Shown: positions 1-5,481, numbered from the stretch's first letter. The stretch is DNA of 9,345 nucleotides from JBBSDV01 sp038240335 (GCA_038240335.1 JBBSDV010000137.1:1-9345); one strand, 5' to 3'. The notes: generated from the sequence alone by a model not told the origin. Translations and numbers: made by a program.

Positions 1-186
1 CTCAGGCTCTGTGGAAGACGGCGTGCCGTCTATCGCCGGCGCCCTGGACGCGACGGCCGGATCGGCGGCCGTGCTACGTTCGTGCGGTTGACTCGACGGC
101 AATGCGCGTGAGACGCCAACAATCGAGGCGGCGAGTAGGACGCCTGCGAGGAGCGTGCCGAGACAAGCGATCGACAGAACGCGCAT
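1..186 (-). CDS. N-terminus of an exported or membrane-anchored protein, partial
   Basis: The frame is open from an ATG at 186 to the left edge, giving 62 residues. They begin MRVLSIACLG and continue with a hydrophobic stretch (about residues 4-27, rich in Leu, Ala and Val). A low-complexity Ser/Pro/Thr/Ala segment follows, as expected for a signal peptide or membrane anchor plus extracytoplasmic linker. The functional domain lies outside the window, so no family can be named. The frame stays open upstream: another ATG at 273 would add 29 Arg-rich residues and make a type II anchor with a basic cytoplasmic tail. Neither start has a convincing Shine-Dalgarno sequence. Third-position GC is similar in both stretches, so the start is undecided. 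The gene is divergent from everything to its right up to 2723. Confidence 0.5.
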   Translation of the reverse strand, partial: MRVLSIACLGTLLAGVLLAASIVGVSRALPSSQPHERSTAADPAVASRAPAIDGTPSSTEPE

Positions 187-400
187 GGCAAAGTATCGAC
201 CAAAGCGCCGGCCGATCACACGCCGCAGGTTCGTAAGGCGCCGAAGCTTCTGCCCCGCGCGGGGTATGCGCATCGCAGAAAGTTCAGGGTGGAATATCGC
301 GCTGGATGACCGTGATCCGATATCGTGCGAACGACAAGCCGTGGAGGCGCATCGATAGCGGCGAGCCGGGACATGGCGGAGAGATCGGAGCACAAGCGCG

Positions 401-496
401 ATGGGCGACAAGAGTCCGAAGGCAACCGACAAGAACAAGAAGCAGAAGGCGCAGGCGAAGAACACGACGACGAAAGCACCCGCGACCAAGAAGTAG
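401..496 (+). CDS. Lysine-rich micro-protein of 31 residues
   Basis: The ATG at 401 opens a 31-codon frame ending in TAG. The product starts MGDKSPKATDKNKKQ and ends PATKK. It has 11 lysines, no aromatic residues and no hydrophobic segment, so it should be a disordered, strongly basic cytosolic peptide. A GGAG at 387-390 sits 10 nt before the ATG, slightly long but usable. From memory, very short proteins beginning with Gly/Ser-Asp-Lys-Ser-Pro and continuing as Lys/Gln/Ala-rich tails recur in Actinomycetota and related GC-rich bacteria as uncharacterised proteins. That resemblance is the main support. AAG is strongly preferred over AAA for lysine, which fits coding use. The function is unknown; nucleic-acid or ribosome association would be a guess from charge alone. 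Confidence 0.6.
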   Translation: MGDKSPKATDKNKKQKAQAKNTTTKAPATKK

Positions 497-743
497 CAGC
501 CGCGGGCGGCACGATCCGGAGGTGCTCATGCCGGCCCGGATCTCGCTCGCGCGTCGGCGGTTCGTGGTGTGCCGCGCACCTGCGGCTGCGCGGTGGGCGA
601 GGCTGCGCGACACTGACGGCCAATGGGCCGAGCGTCGAGAGCAGAACCCTTCTGGGGCGTAAGTCCGTGCGTCGCGGCGCGGTGACAGTTGCTGCTTCAT
701 CGCGCGAGAGATGCCGCGCGCGTGGCGGATGCGGCGGGGGCGG
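497..743 (+). other. Gap with no convincing gene
   Basis: About 250 bases between the micro-protein and the lipoprotein promoter. The only gene-like object is a 44-codon frame at 528-662, whose ATG has a good GGAGG (518-522) 5 nt upstream. Its product is an Arg/Ala-rich string without any recognisable pattern and may be chance in GC-rich DNA. A 7-bp inverted repeat (GATCCGG 513-519, CCGGATC 536-542) has a 16-nt loop and no T-run, so I do not call it a terminator. The long frames across this region on both strands have Arg/Ser/Pro-rich products typical of antisense or off-frame reading. Confidence 0.4.
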
Positions 744-752
744 TGCTATGAT
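744..752 (+). promoter_or_regulatory. Extended -10 promoter for the PsbP-like lipoprotein gene
   Basis: TGC-TATGAT (TG at 744-745, hexamer 747-752) fits an extended -10 element with five of six TATAAT bases. No -35 hexamer is visible 17 nt upstream, which extended -10 promoters tolerate. Transcription would start near 759, leaving a leader of about 30 nt that includes the GGAG ribosome binding site at 781-784. Confidence 0.5.
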
Positions 753-790
753 GCCCCGCACCCCTCGCTACGTTGGAAATGGAGCAGCAG

Positions 791-1426
791 ATGAGGTTCG
801 GGCGGAGCATCGTCGTCCTGATCGCGCTTGCGGCGATCGCTGCCCTCGGCGCCGCCTGTGGCGGTTCCAGCGATGGCGCCATCAAGTCGCCGACGCCGTT
901 TTCCGTCGGCACCCAAGCGAAGGGCGCCGTGACGCCGTTCCCGACACCGCAGATCACCGGCAACATGATCGTCTCGCCGACGAAGGGCTACTCGGCGACG
1001 TTCCCCCCGGGCTGGAATTTCAAGGCGAACCTGGTTCAGACCGCGGACGCCAGCGTCGACGCGATCTTCGAGCCGCTCCCGCCCGGAGCGAACGTGCAGG
1101 CGAACATCTCCGCGAACTGCATCGTCGTTCGGGGCAACATCGGCGAGCAGGAGCGCATCGACTCGCAGAAGACCAACACGGCGCGCCAGGGCCTGAACAA
1201 GGACATCCAGGTATCGGCCACGACGATCGCGGGGCAGCCGGCGACGGTGCTGAGCTATCGGTTCCAATCTCAGAGCACAGGCACGCCGGAGCTCGACAAG
1301 AGCGACATCCTCTTCGATACGCCGAAGTGCGCCTGGATCATCACAACGACGACGGCGGCGGGCCAGCGCGACAAGTACAGGGCGGACTTCGACACCTTCC
1401 TCAACTCCTTCAAGATCCTCCCGTGA
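791..1426 (+). CDS. Lipoprotein with PsbP/Mog1-like domain
   Basis: The product is a 211-residue exported lipoprotein. Residues 1-22 are a signal peptide (MRFGRS, then a Val/Ile/Leu/Ala core) ending in the lipobox-like LGAAC with the lipidated Cys at 23. A Gly/Ser and Pro/Thr linker follows (about 24-55), then one globular domain. That domain opens with GYSATFPPGWNF near residue 67 and closes with FDTFLNSFKIL near 210. This start and finish are typical of the PsbP/Mog1-like fold used by many small bacterial lipoproteins; the match is by pattern only and the ligand is unknown. ATG 791 is chosen because GGAG at 781-784 lies 6 nt upstream. In-frame TTG 773 and ATG 779 would put Glu residues before the signal peptide. 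Two Cys in the mature domain (near residues 115 and 188) might form a disulfide. It appears monocistronic. Confidence 0.8.
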   Translation: MRFGRSIVVLIALAAIAALGAACGGSSDGAIKSPTPFSVGTQAKGAVTPFPTPQITGNMIVSPTKGYSATFPPGWNFKANLVQTADASVDAIFEPLPPGANVQANISANCIVVRGNIGEQERIDSQKTNTARQGLNKDIQVSATTIAGQPATVLSYRFQSQSTGTPELDKSDILFDTPKCAWIITTTTAAGQRDKYRADFDTFLNSFKILP

Positions 1427-1447
1427 CGTCGCCCCAACGGACGCGTC

Positions 1448-1481
1448 CCCGCGTGCCGATGTTCCCGGGCGCACGCGCGGG
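1448..1481 (+). terminator. Possible weak hairpin after the lipoprotein gene
   Basis: CCCGCGTGC at 1448-1456 can pair with GCACGC (1471-1476) and, after a 2-nt bulge, GGG (1479-1481). It begins about 20 nt after the lipoprotein stop. No T-run follows, so it would be an imperfect intrinsic terminator or only a 3'-end stabiliser. Confidence 0.25.
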
Positions 1482-1532
1482 CTACGCTTGCCCACGTCGA
1501 ACATTCAGCGTCCAATAGCCGACATCTAGCAC

Positions 1533-1547
1533 GGAGGGCACGCCACG
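1533..1547 (+). promoter_or_regulatory. Ribosome binding site pointing to an ACG start for larC
   Basis: GGAGG at 1533-1537 is followed after 7 nt by ACG at 1545-1547, exactly where the conserved LarC N-terminus (RIAYLDCFSG) begins. The frame is closed by TAG at 1527-1529. Between that stop and the conserved sequence there is no ATG, GTG, TTG or CTG. The spacing identifies ACG as the start position, whether it is used as such or is a mutated or misread ATG. Confidence 0.6.
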
Positions 1548-2723
1548 CGGATCGCATACCTCGACTGCTTCTCGGGCATCAGCGGCGACATGCTGCTCGG
1601 TGCGGTGCTCGATGCGGGAGTCGATGCCGCGGCGCTGACGGCGGAACTGCGGAAGCTCCACGTCGCCGGCTGGAAACTGCGGACGGAGCGGGTGACGCGC
1701 GCGGGCATCGCCGCGACGAAGGCACATGTCGAACTAGCGAACGTCGATCAGCCTCATCGCCGGCTCGGCGATATCGTCGCGCTGCTCGATGCCTCCGGGC
1801 TCGAACCCTCCGATCGCAAACGTGCGACCTCGGTCTTTCGGCGGCTGGCGGAGGCGGAGGCGCAGGTACACGGCGTCGGCGTCGAAGAGATCGCGTTTCA
1901 CGAGGTCGGCGCGCTCGACGCGATCATCGATGTTGTCGGCGGCGTTGTGGGAATGCGGTTCCTCGGCATCGAGCAGCTGTATTGCTCGCCGCTGCCGGCG
2001 GGCGGCGGCACAGCGCGATCGACGCACGGCGCGCTGCCGGTGCCCGCGCCGGCGACGCTGGCGCTGATCGCAGAGGTCGGCGCGCCGCTCGCTGCGTTGG
2101 CTGCTGATCGGCCGATGGAGATGGTGACGCCGACGGGCGCTGCGATCGTGACGACGTTGGCGACGTTCGAGCGGCCGGCGATGACGATGACGGGCGTTGG
2201 GTACGGCGCGGGCGGCCGTGACCCCGAGGAGTGGCCCAACGTGCTGCGGATCTGGGTCGGCGATGTGGCCGAGCCGGCGCGGCCCGCGATGCTGCTTATC
2301 GAGACGAACATCGATGATATGAATCCGGAGATGTTTGGCTACGTGCAGGAGCTGCTCTTCGCCGCCGGCGCCGCGGACGTCTGGTTCCAGCCGATCCAGA
2401 TGAAAAAGAACCGGCCCGGCGTGATGCTGTCGGTACTTTGCAGCGGCGAGCGCGAGAGCGCGATCGCAGCGCTCCTGCTGCGCGAGACCACGACGCTCGG
2501 TCTGCGTGTGACGCAGGTGACGCGGCATGAAGCACAGCGCGAGAGCTTCGCCTTCGAGTCGAGCCTGGGGACGGCGGCGGTGAAGGTGAAGCGCCTACCG
2601 GACGAACCGCCGCGCATCGCGCCGGAGTACGAGGCCTGCCGCGCGCTCGCGCAGGCGCACGGCATGCTGCTCGCGGAGGTGTACCGGATCGTCGAGATGG
2701 AGGCGCGGGAGCGGCTGGGGTAG
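1545..2723 (+). CDS. larC: LarC, nickel-pincer cofactor nickel chelatase (ACG start)
   Basis: LarC inserts Ni(II) into pyridinium-3,5-bisthiocarboxylate mononucleotide, the last step of nickel-pincer nucleotide cofactor synthesis (lactate racemase and relatives), in the cytosol. The 392-residue product carries the family pattern in order: RIAYLDCFSGISGDM (2-16), HEVGALDAIIDVVG (119-132), STHGALPVPAPAT (159-171), TPTGAAIV (195-202), ETNIDDMNPE (253-262) and KKNRPG (287-292). Both halves are in one frame, so the programmed frameshift known for Lactiplantibacillus larC is not needed here. The start is odd: the conserved N-terminus begins after ACG with an ideal GGAGG upstream. The first ATG, at 1590, would remove the conserved DCFSGISGD segment and has no good ribosome binding site. 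No larB, larE or larA is in the window, and no strong promoter is evident upstream. Confidence 0.9.
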   Translation, partial: TRIAYLDCFSGISGDMLLGAVLDAGVDAAALTAELRKLHVAGWKLRTERVTRAGIAATKAHVELANVDQPHRRLGDIVALLDASGLEPSDRKRATSVFRRLAEAEAQVHGVGVEEIAFHEVGALDAIIDVVGGVVGMRFLGIEQLYCSPLPAGGGTARSTHGALPVPAPATLALIAEVGAPLAALAADRPMEMVTPTGAAIVTTLATFERPAMTMTGVGYGAGGRDPEEWPNVLRIWVGDVAEPARPAMLLIETNIDDMNPEMFGYVQELLFAAGAADVWFQPIQMKKNRPGVMLSVLCSGERESAIAALLLRETTTLGLRVTQVTRHEAQRESFAFESSLGTAAVKVKRLPDEPPRIAPEYEACRALAQAHGMLLAEVYRIVEMEARERLG

Positions 2724-2736
2724 CAGGGTGACGATT

Positions 2737-2766
2737 CACAGATGGCCACAGATAGCCACAGAGGGC
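2737..2766 (+). repeat. Three tandem copies of a 10-bp CACAGA repeat
   Basis: Three head-to-tail units of consensus CACAGAKRGC fill most of the 50-bp gap between the convergent larC and isomerase genes. Copies differ at one or two positions. Intergenic CACAGAT-type short tandem repeats are, from memory, common scattered elements in several environmental phyla. No inverted symmetry or T-run makes it a terminator. Confidence 0.6.
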
Positions 2767-2773
2767 GATGAGC

Positions 2774-3688
2774 TCAGGCGATGACGCTGCGCTCGCGGAG
2801 GAAGGGGATCGCCTTGCGGACGTCTTCGGCGGGCTGCGATTGGTTGATCTCGAAGACGCGGAGGGCGGCGGCCGGGATGCCGGCGGCGAGGTAGCTCCAA
2901 TCGACGTCGCCCTTGCCGGGGGCGCGGTGATCGGCGAGGCCGGTGACGTCGTGGAGATGGCAGCCGATGCAGCGGCGGCGGTTGGTGTTGAGCCAGAGCG
3001 TTTTGTCGACGAGGCCGAGGCGATCCTGCACCTCCCCGTGGCCAACATCGTGCCAGTAGCCGGCGACATCGTTCGCGTAGTCCGCGAGTAGCATCGCCGC
3101 TTCGGCGGGCTGCGGGATCTCGTGGTAGTGGAGGCGGTTCTCTATGCCGAGCGCGATGCCTTGCCCGCGGGCGTGATCCGTCAGCTCGCGGAGCGTCTCG
3201 GCCGCCTTCTCGAGCCAGGGGCCGGCCTGTTGGGCGCGCTGCTTGTGGCAGTCCGCGCGCAACTCCTCCATGCGGTCGCTCTCGTGCGTGCCTGAGTCGT
3301 ACAGCCGCCGCATCTCGCGCTCCGCATCGAACATCGGGGTGCCGACACCACCGAGGTGGACGACGACATAACGGCCACCGGATTGCTTCGTGAGGTCGAT
3401 GCTGCCCTTCGTGTACTCGATGGCTGTGCGGCGCTCGTCGTCGTCGGTCGACGCGAGGTTGAGCGAGCTGTTCGACTTGTCACCGTTACGCACCAGCGGC
3501 GCCGGCGCGTGGATCGACGAGATCGGCACGTCCGGATACGACATCAGCCGATCGAACGGCGCGGTGGCGGTGGAGTGGCTGACCTCGATCGCGTCATAGC
3601 CGAGGTCGAGCGTCTCGCGCACAAAGAGATGCATATCGGCGACGAAGCGCTCCTGCTGCGCCCACATCGTGCTGAGAGAGAGTGTCAT
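2774..3688 (-). CDS. Sugar phosphate isomerase/epimerase family protein (xylose isomerase-like TIM barrel)
   Basis: A 304-residue protein of the AP endonuclease 2 / xylose isomerase-like superfamily, predicted to be a cytosolic metal-dependent TIM-barrel enzyme acting on a sugar or polyol. The N-terminus MTLSLSTMWA starts the first strand. Others follow: YDAIEVSH (31-38), SSIHAP (57-62), VVVHLGG (108-114), ALGIENR (179-185), YWHDVGHGE (211-219), GCHLHD (242-247), GKGDVDW (258-264) and VFEINQ (278-283). E183, D214, H246 and E280 sit where the family places its metal ligands; this assignment is by pattern. The ATG overlaps the hepT stop as ATGA, so translation is probably coupled to the toxin gene. 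There is only a weak GGGA upstream. The substrate cannot be told, and a DNA-repair role is unlikely because endonuclease IV hallmarks are absent. Confidence 0.8.
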   Translation of the reverse strand: MTLSLSTMWAQQERFVADMHLFVRETLDLGYDAIEVSHSTATAPFDRLMSYPDVPISSIHAPAPLVRNGDKSNSSLNLASTDDDERRTAIEYTKGSIDLTKQSGGRYVVVHLGGVGTPMFDAEREMRRLYDSGTHESDRMEELRADCHKQRAQQAGPWLEKAAETLRELTDHARGQGIALGIENRLHYHEIPQPAEAAMLLADYANDVAGYWHDVGHGEVQDRLGLVDKTLWLNTNRRRCIGCHLHDVTGLADHRAPGKGDVDWSYLAAGIPAAALRVFEINQSQPAEDVRKAIPFLRERSVIA

Positions 3689-4044
3689 GTATCGTCCCGT
3701 TTCTCGAATGGCGGAACGAACGACTCGAGTTCCGTGATCAAGTCAGGCATTCCATTTGCGGCGGTGTCCCATACGACGTCGTTATCGACGCGCAGGTAAT
3801 CGTGAACGACGACATGACGCACTCCAACGATGGAACGCCATGGAATCGAAGCGTGAGCGTCGCGCGTCTCCTGTGAAACCTTGCTCGCGGCCTCACCCAC
3901 CACCTGGATTAAGTAGACGAGCGCGAACTGGAGATCTTCGTCCGTGTCGAACTCGGGACGTGTCACCGTTACAACTCTGGATGCAATTCGCCGCGCATAC
4001 ACGAGCATGTCCACGAGCAACGCGTCGTCATGAGGCTGCCGCAT
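3685..4044 (-). CDS. hepT: HepT-like (DUF86) RNase toxin of a MntA/HepT pair
   Basis: A 119-residue HepT/DUF86 protein, the usual size. This HEPN-fold family cleaves RNA using an R-x4-H-x-Y motif. Here that is R76, H81 and Y83 in RHVVVHDY, with His instead of the common Asn after Arg. The preceding IPWRSIVG (67-74) is also typical of the family. The Tyr in this motif is the known target of AMPylation by the partner antitoxin in Shewanella oneidensis. The gene starts inside the end of mntA (17-nt overlap) and ends with an ATGA overlap into the isomerase gene. The motif is complete, so I expect an active toxin. The alternative is that the pair has been domesticated to regulate or protect the downstream gene. 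Confidence 0.88.
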   Translation of the reverse strand: MRQPHDDALLVDMLVYARRIASRVVTVTRPEFDTDEDLQFALVYLIQVVGEAASKVSQETRDAHASIPWRSIVGVRHVVVHDYLRVDNDVVWDTAANGMPDLITELESFVPPFEKRDDT

Positions 4045-4354
4045 AGACCTCGTGCGCCGACTCCAAGATGCTCCGTCGCCTGATCCAGTTCGGACTATTC
4101 TCGACGAGGTGTCGTTTCACCAGATCCACGCGACGTCCGAACAACGCGCGAAGCTCGTCCTCCATGTCGAGCAGATCGTCGACGCGGATGCCCCGCCCGC
4201 CGGCGAACGTCACGAGAACATCGACATCGCTCTCCGAGTCGAAATCGTCCCGCAGCACGGAGCCGAATAGCTCTAAGCGGAGGACGCCCCACTTGCGGCA
4301 AAAGTCTGCGACCTGGCCGCCGTTCACGCTAAACCGCGCCAGCACGTCGTCCAT
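4028..4354 (-). CDS. mntA: MntA-like minimal nucleotidyltransferase antitoxin
   Basis: A 108-residue minimal nucleotidyltransferase. The catalytic pattern GS-x10-D-x-D is exact: G31 S32, then D43 and D45. The probable third acid is D77 in RRVDLV. Known MntA proteins transfer AMP to tyrosines of HepT and so silence the RNase; the neighbouring hepT makes that role very likely here. It is the first gene of the operon, with hepT starting 17 nt before its stop. That order lets antitoxin be made before toxin. No Shine-Dalgarno lies upstream of the ATG. Instead a TATAGT hexamer ends 6 nt before it, suggesting leaderless translation. The C-terminus (residues 85-108) extends past the catalytic core as a short Arg/Glu-rich segment. 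Confidence 0.88.
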   Translation of the reverse strand: MDDVLARFSVNGGQVADFCRKWGVLRLELFGSVLRDDFDSESDVDVLVTFAGGRGIRVDDLLDMEDELRALFGRRVDLVKRHLVENSPNWIRRRSILESAHEVYAAAS

Positions 4355-4360
4355 GAGCGA

Positions 4361-4366
4361 ACTATA
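4361..4366 (-). promoter_or_regulatory. -10 box of a probable leaderless promoter for mntA-hepT-isomerase
   Basis: On the minus strand TATAGT (4366 to 4361) is followed by exactly 6 nt and then the mntA ATG at 4354. This TANNNT geometry places transcription start at or next to the A of ATG. No Shine-Dalgarno is present and no clear -35 is seen. Confidence 0.5.
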
Positions 4367-4613
4367 TCCAGTGCGCGATCGTTCCGCATGCGCCGTGGAG
4401 GGGACAGACTCGGAGGTGATTCTCGATGGCTAAACGCGAGGCGTCGGCGGTACGAGCGGACTCTTGAGGCGGTATCGGCGTTAGCGTGTCGTGTGAGAGC
4501 CAGATGTTCGCCGATTCTGGGCCAAGTAATCCGACTGCCGATCTGGCTGCCGAAGCTGCCCGGCGCGTCGTAGCATGGCGAGTTCGCCAGAAGACGCAGC
4601 GAGCGACAAACGA
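4367..4613. other. Gap between mntA and rpsT terminator; orphan strong ribosome binding site
   Basis: No recognisable protein gene on either strand. On the plus strand GGAGGTGAT (4412-4420) closely matches the complement of the 16S rRNA 3' end. Nine nt after its GGAGG an ATG at 4426 opens a frame of only 13 residues (MAKREASAVRADS), ending in TGA at 4465-4467. It could be a leader peptide, the stump of a decayed gene, or chance. The rest of the gap shows no repeat, tRNA or clear hairpin. Confidence 0.35.
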
Positions 4614-4632
4614 CCGCCACAGAAGATGGCGG
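4614..4632 (-). terminator. Candidate intrinsic terminator for rpsT
   Basis: CCGCCA (4614-4619) and TGGCGG (4627-4632) form a 6-bp GC-rich stem with a 7-nt loop, 23 nt after the rpsT stop. On the minus strand it is followed by TCGTTTGTCG, an interrupted T-rich stretch. Position fits; the stem and T-run are both modest. Confidence 0.4.
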
Positions 4633-4655
4633 ACGTTGGAGCGCGCAGGCGCGAG

Positions 4656-5051
4656 TTACGCCTTCGCGGCGGGCTTTGCTTTGGTCGCTCGGGGCTTCGC
4701 GGGTGCTTTCGCCTTCGGCTTGTCGGCGGTGGCCTTGCCCTTCGCCGCCGTCTTGCGCTTCTTCGGCGCCTCGACGGTGGCGGTGCCATTTGTCGCCTTG
4801 TTGAGGTGACGCATCAGGCGAGACTTGTGCCGCGCGACCGCGTTGGGATGCACGACGTTGCCCTTCGCCGCCCGATCGAGGATGCTAGACGCCTCGCGGA
4901 TCGCCGCGACCGCCTCGTCGCTGGCGCCGCCGTCGGCGATCGCGCGCGCCTTCCGGACGGCGGTGCGCGCGCCGGTGCGAATCGACTTATTGCGCTCGCG
5001 ATGCGCCTCGTTCTGGCGCCAGCGCTTCAGCGCGGATTTCGAATGTGCCAA
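4656..5051 (-). CDS. rpsT: Small ribosomal subunit protein S20 (bS20) with basic C-terminal tail
   Basis: bS20 binds 16S rRNA at the base of the small subunit and is needed for its assembly. The first ~88 residues match the family throughout: MAHSKSALKRWRQNE at the start, ERNKSIRTG in the first helix, and AAKGNVVHPNAVARHKSRLMRHLN (61-84, quoted in part from pattern) at the end. S20 normally has 85-90 residues. Here 131 are encoded, because an Ala/Lys/Pro-rich tail (about 93-131) resembling histone H1 or mycobacterial-type basic tails follows in frame. The start is TTG at 5051 with GGAGG 5 nt upstream. The frame is open further upstream, but that part has no S20 resemblance. Escherichia coli rpsT also starts with UUG and is autoregulated through it, so similar control is plausible. 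The gene is monocistronic, with a candidate terminator at 4614-4632. Confidence 0.93.
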   Translation of the reverse strand: MAHSKSALKRWRQNEAHRERNKSIRTGARTAVRKARAIADGGASDEAVAAIREASSILDRAAKGNVVHPNAVARHKSRLMRHLNKATNGTATVEAPKKRKTAAKGKATADKPKAKAPAKPRATKAKPAAKA

Positions 5052-5061
5052 GAGAACCTCC
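5049..5061 (-). promoter_or_regulatory. Ribosome binding site and TTG start of rpsT
   Basis: On the minus strand GGAGG (5061 to 5057) precedes TTG (5051 to 5049) by 5 nt. TTG is followed at once by AHSKSALKR, the conserved S20 start, so the initiator is fixed despite the open frame upstream. Confidence 0.85.
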
Positions 5062-5190
5062 AGGAGCGGGCAGCGGCCGTTCGGCGCGTGCCGTAGATTG
5101 CCGGTAATCGTACCGACTGCTTCCCAGCGTGTCCAGCGTCGTCGGTGGTGCGCTCGCGGATCTCGACACAACACTCCAGTCCAGTGCTGG

Positions 5191-5272
5191 GGGCTAACGC
5201 TGCGCTAACGTTGTGCTCTTGTATCTGCGATGTGAAGCCAGAATCGCCAAGTTATTTATCTACTGTTAGCCC
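5191..5272. repeat. Inverted repeat GGGCTAAC flanking an AT-rich patch, rpsT upstream region
   Basis: GGGCTAAC at 5191-5198 recurs inverted as GTTAGCCC at 5265-5272. A direct copy of its core, GCTAACG, lies at 5193-5199 and again at 5204-5210 (11-nt phase). Between them is one of the most AT-rich patches of the window (around 5251-5264). It lies about 140-220 bp upstream of rpsT and just before the 55-residue frame at 5314. No convincing -35/-10 pair could be assigned on either strand. Protein-binding sites or a promoter region are the likeliest roles. Confidence 0.35.
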
Positions 5273-5313
5273 GAGTTTCGAATAGCATTTGACTCGACCG
5301 TCGGGTCACGAAG

Positions 5314-5481
5314 ATGAAAACTTGCGTCGCACGACCTGTTCGAAGAAGATCCGAACGATCTCTTCCACTCGCTGCACGTGTCCTCCTGGCCGTCGGGATG
5401 GTGGCGCTGAACGTCATGAACCACATGCGTATCGAATACGACATTTACGTCCGGCTGGACACGCTGGAAGGCAAGAAGTAG
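5314..5481 (+). CDS. Possible single-span membrane micro-protein of 55 residues
   Basis: The ATG at 5314 opens a 55-codon frame ending in TAG at 5479. The product has a basic N-terminus (MKTCVARPVRRRSER), a hydrophobic stretch of about 19 residues (LPLAARVLLAVGMVALNVM, 18-36) and a charged end (RIEYDIYVRLDTLEGKK). This fits an N-in, C-out small membrane protein. From residue 18 onward nearly every codon ends in G or C, like the neighbouring real genes. The first 16 codons do not, and include two AGA codons, so the true start could be later. The ribosome binding site is weak (GAAG next to the ATG). The stop lies 3 nt from the convergent purC stop. I know no homologue. Confidence 0.45.
   Translation: MKTCVARPVRRRSERSLPLAARVLLAVGMVALNVMNHMRIEYDIYVRLDTLEGKK

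Noticed and set aside
513..542. 7-bp inverted repeat as terminator of the Lys-rich micro-protein gene
   Set aside because: A 16-nt loop, no T-run, and one arm overlaps a GGAGG; chance is likely in GC-rich DNA.
528..662. 44-codon plus-strand frame with a good GGAGG
   Set aside because: The product is Arg/Ala-rich with no pattern, and codon use is no better than surrounding non-coding DNA; one good ribosome binding site is not enough.
746..1504. Minus-strand frame antisense to the lipoprotein gene
   Set aside because: Arg-rich product typical of antisense reading of GC-rich coding DNA; no start signal or motif.
325..1518. Long plus-strand open frame of 397 codons across the lipoprotein region
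   Set aside because: It runs in another frame of the real lipoprotein gene, its product is Arg/Gly/Asp-rich without any family pattern, and it crosses a promoter and a separate small gene.
1734..2528. Minus-strand frame antisense to larC
   Set aside because: Arg/His/Gln-rich string with no motif; larC on the plus strand is unambiguous.
1590..2723. larC beginning at ATG 1590, or split by a programmed frameshift
   Set aside because: ATG 1590 loses the conserved DCFSGISGD start and has no ribosome binding site. Both LarC halves are in one frame, so no frameshift is needed.
5052..5174. Upstream extension of rpsT to an ATG at 5174
   Set aside because: The added residues do not resemble S20, and the TTG at 5051 has a well-placed GGAGG.
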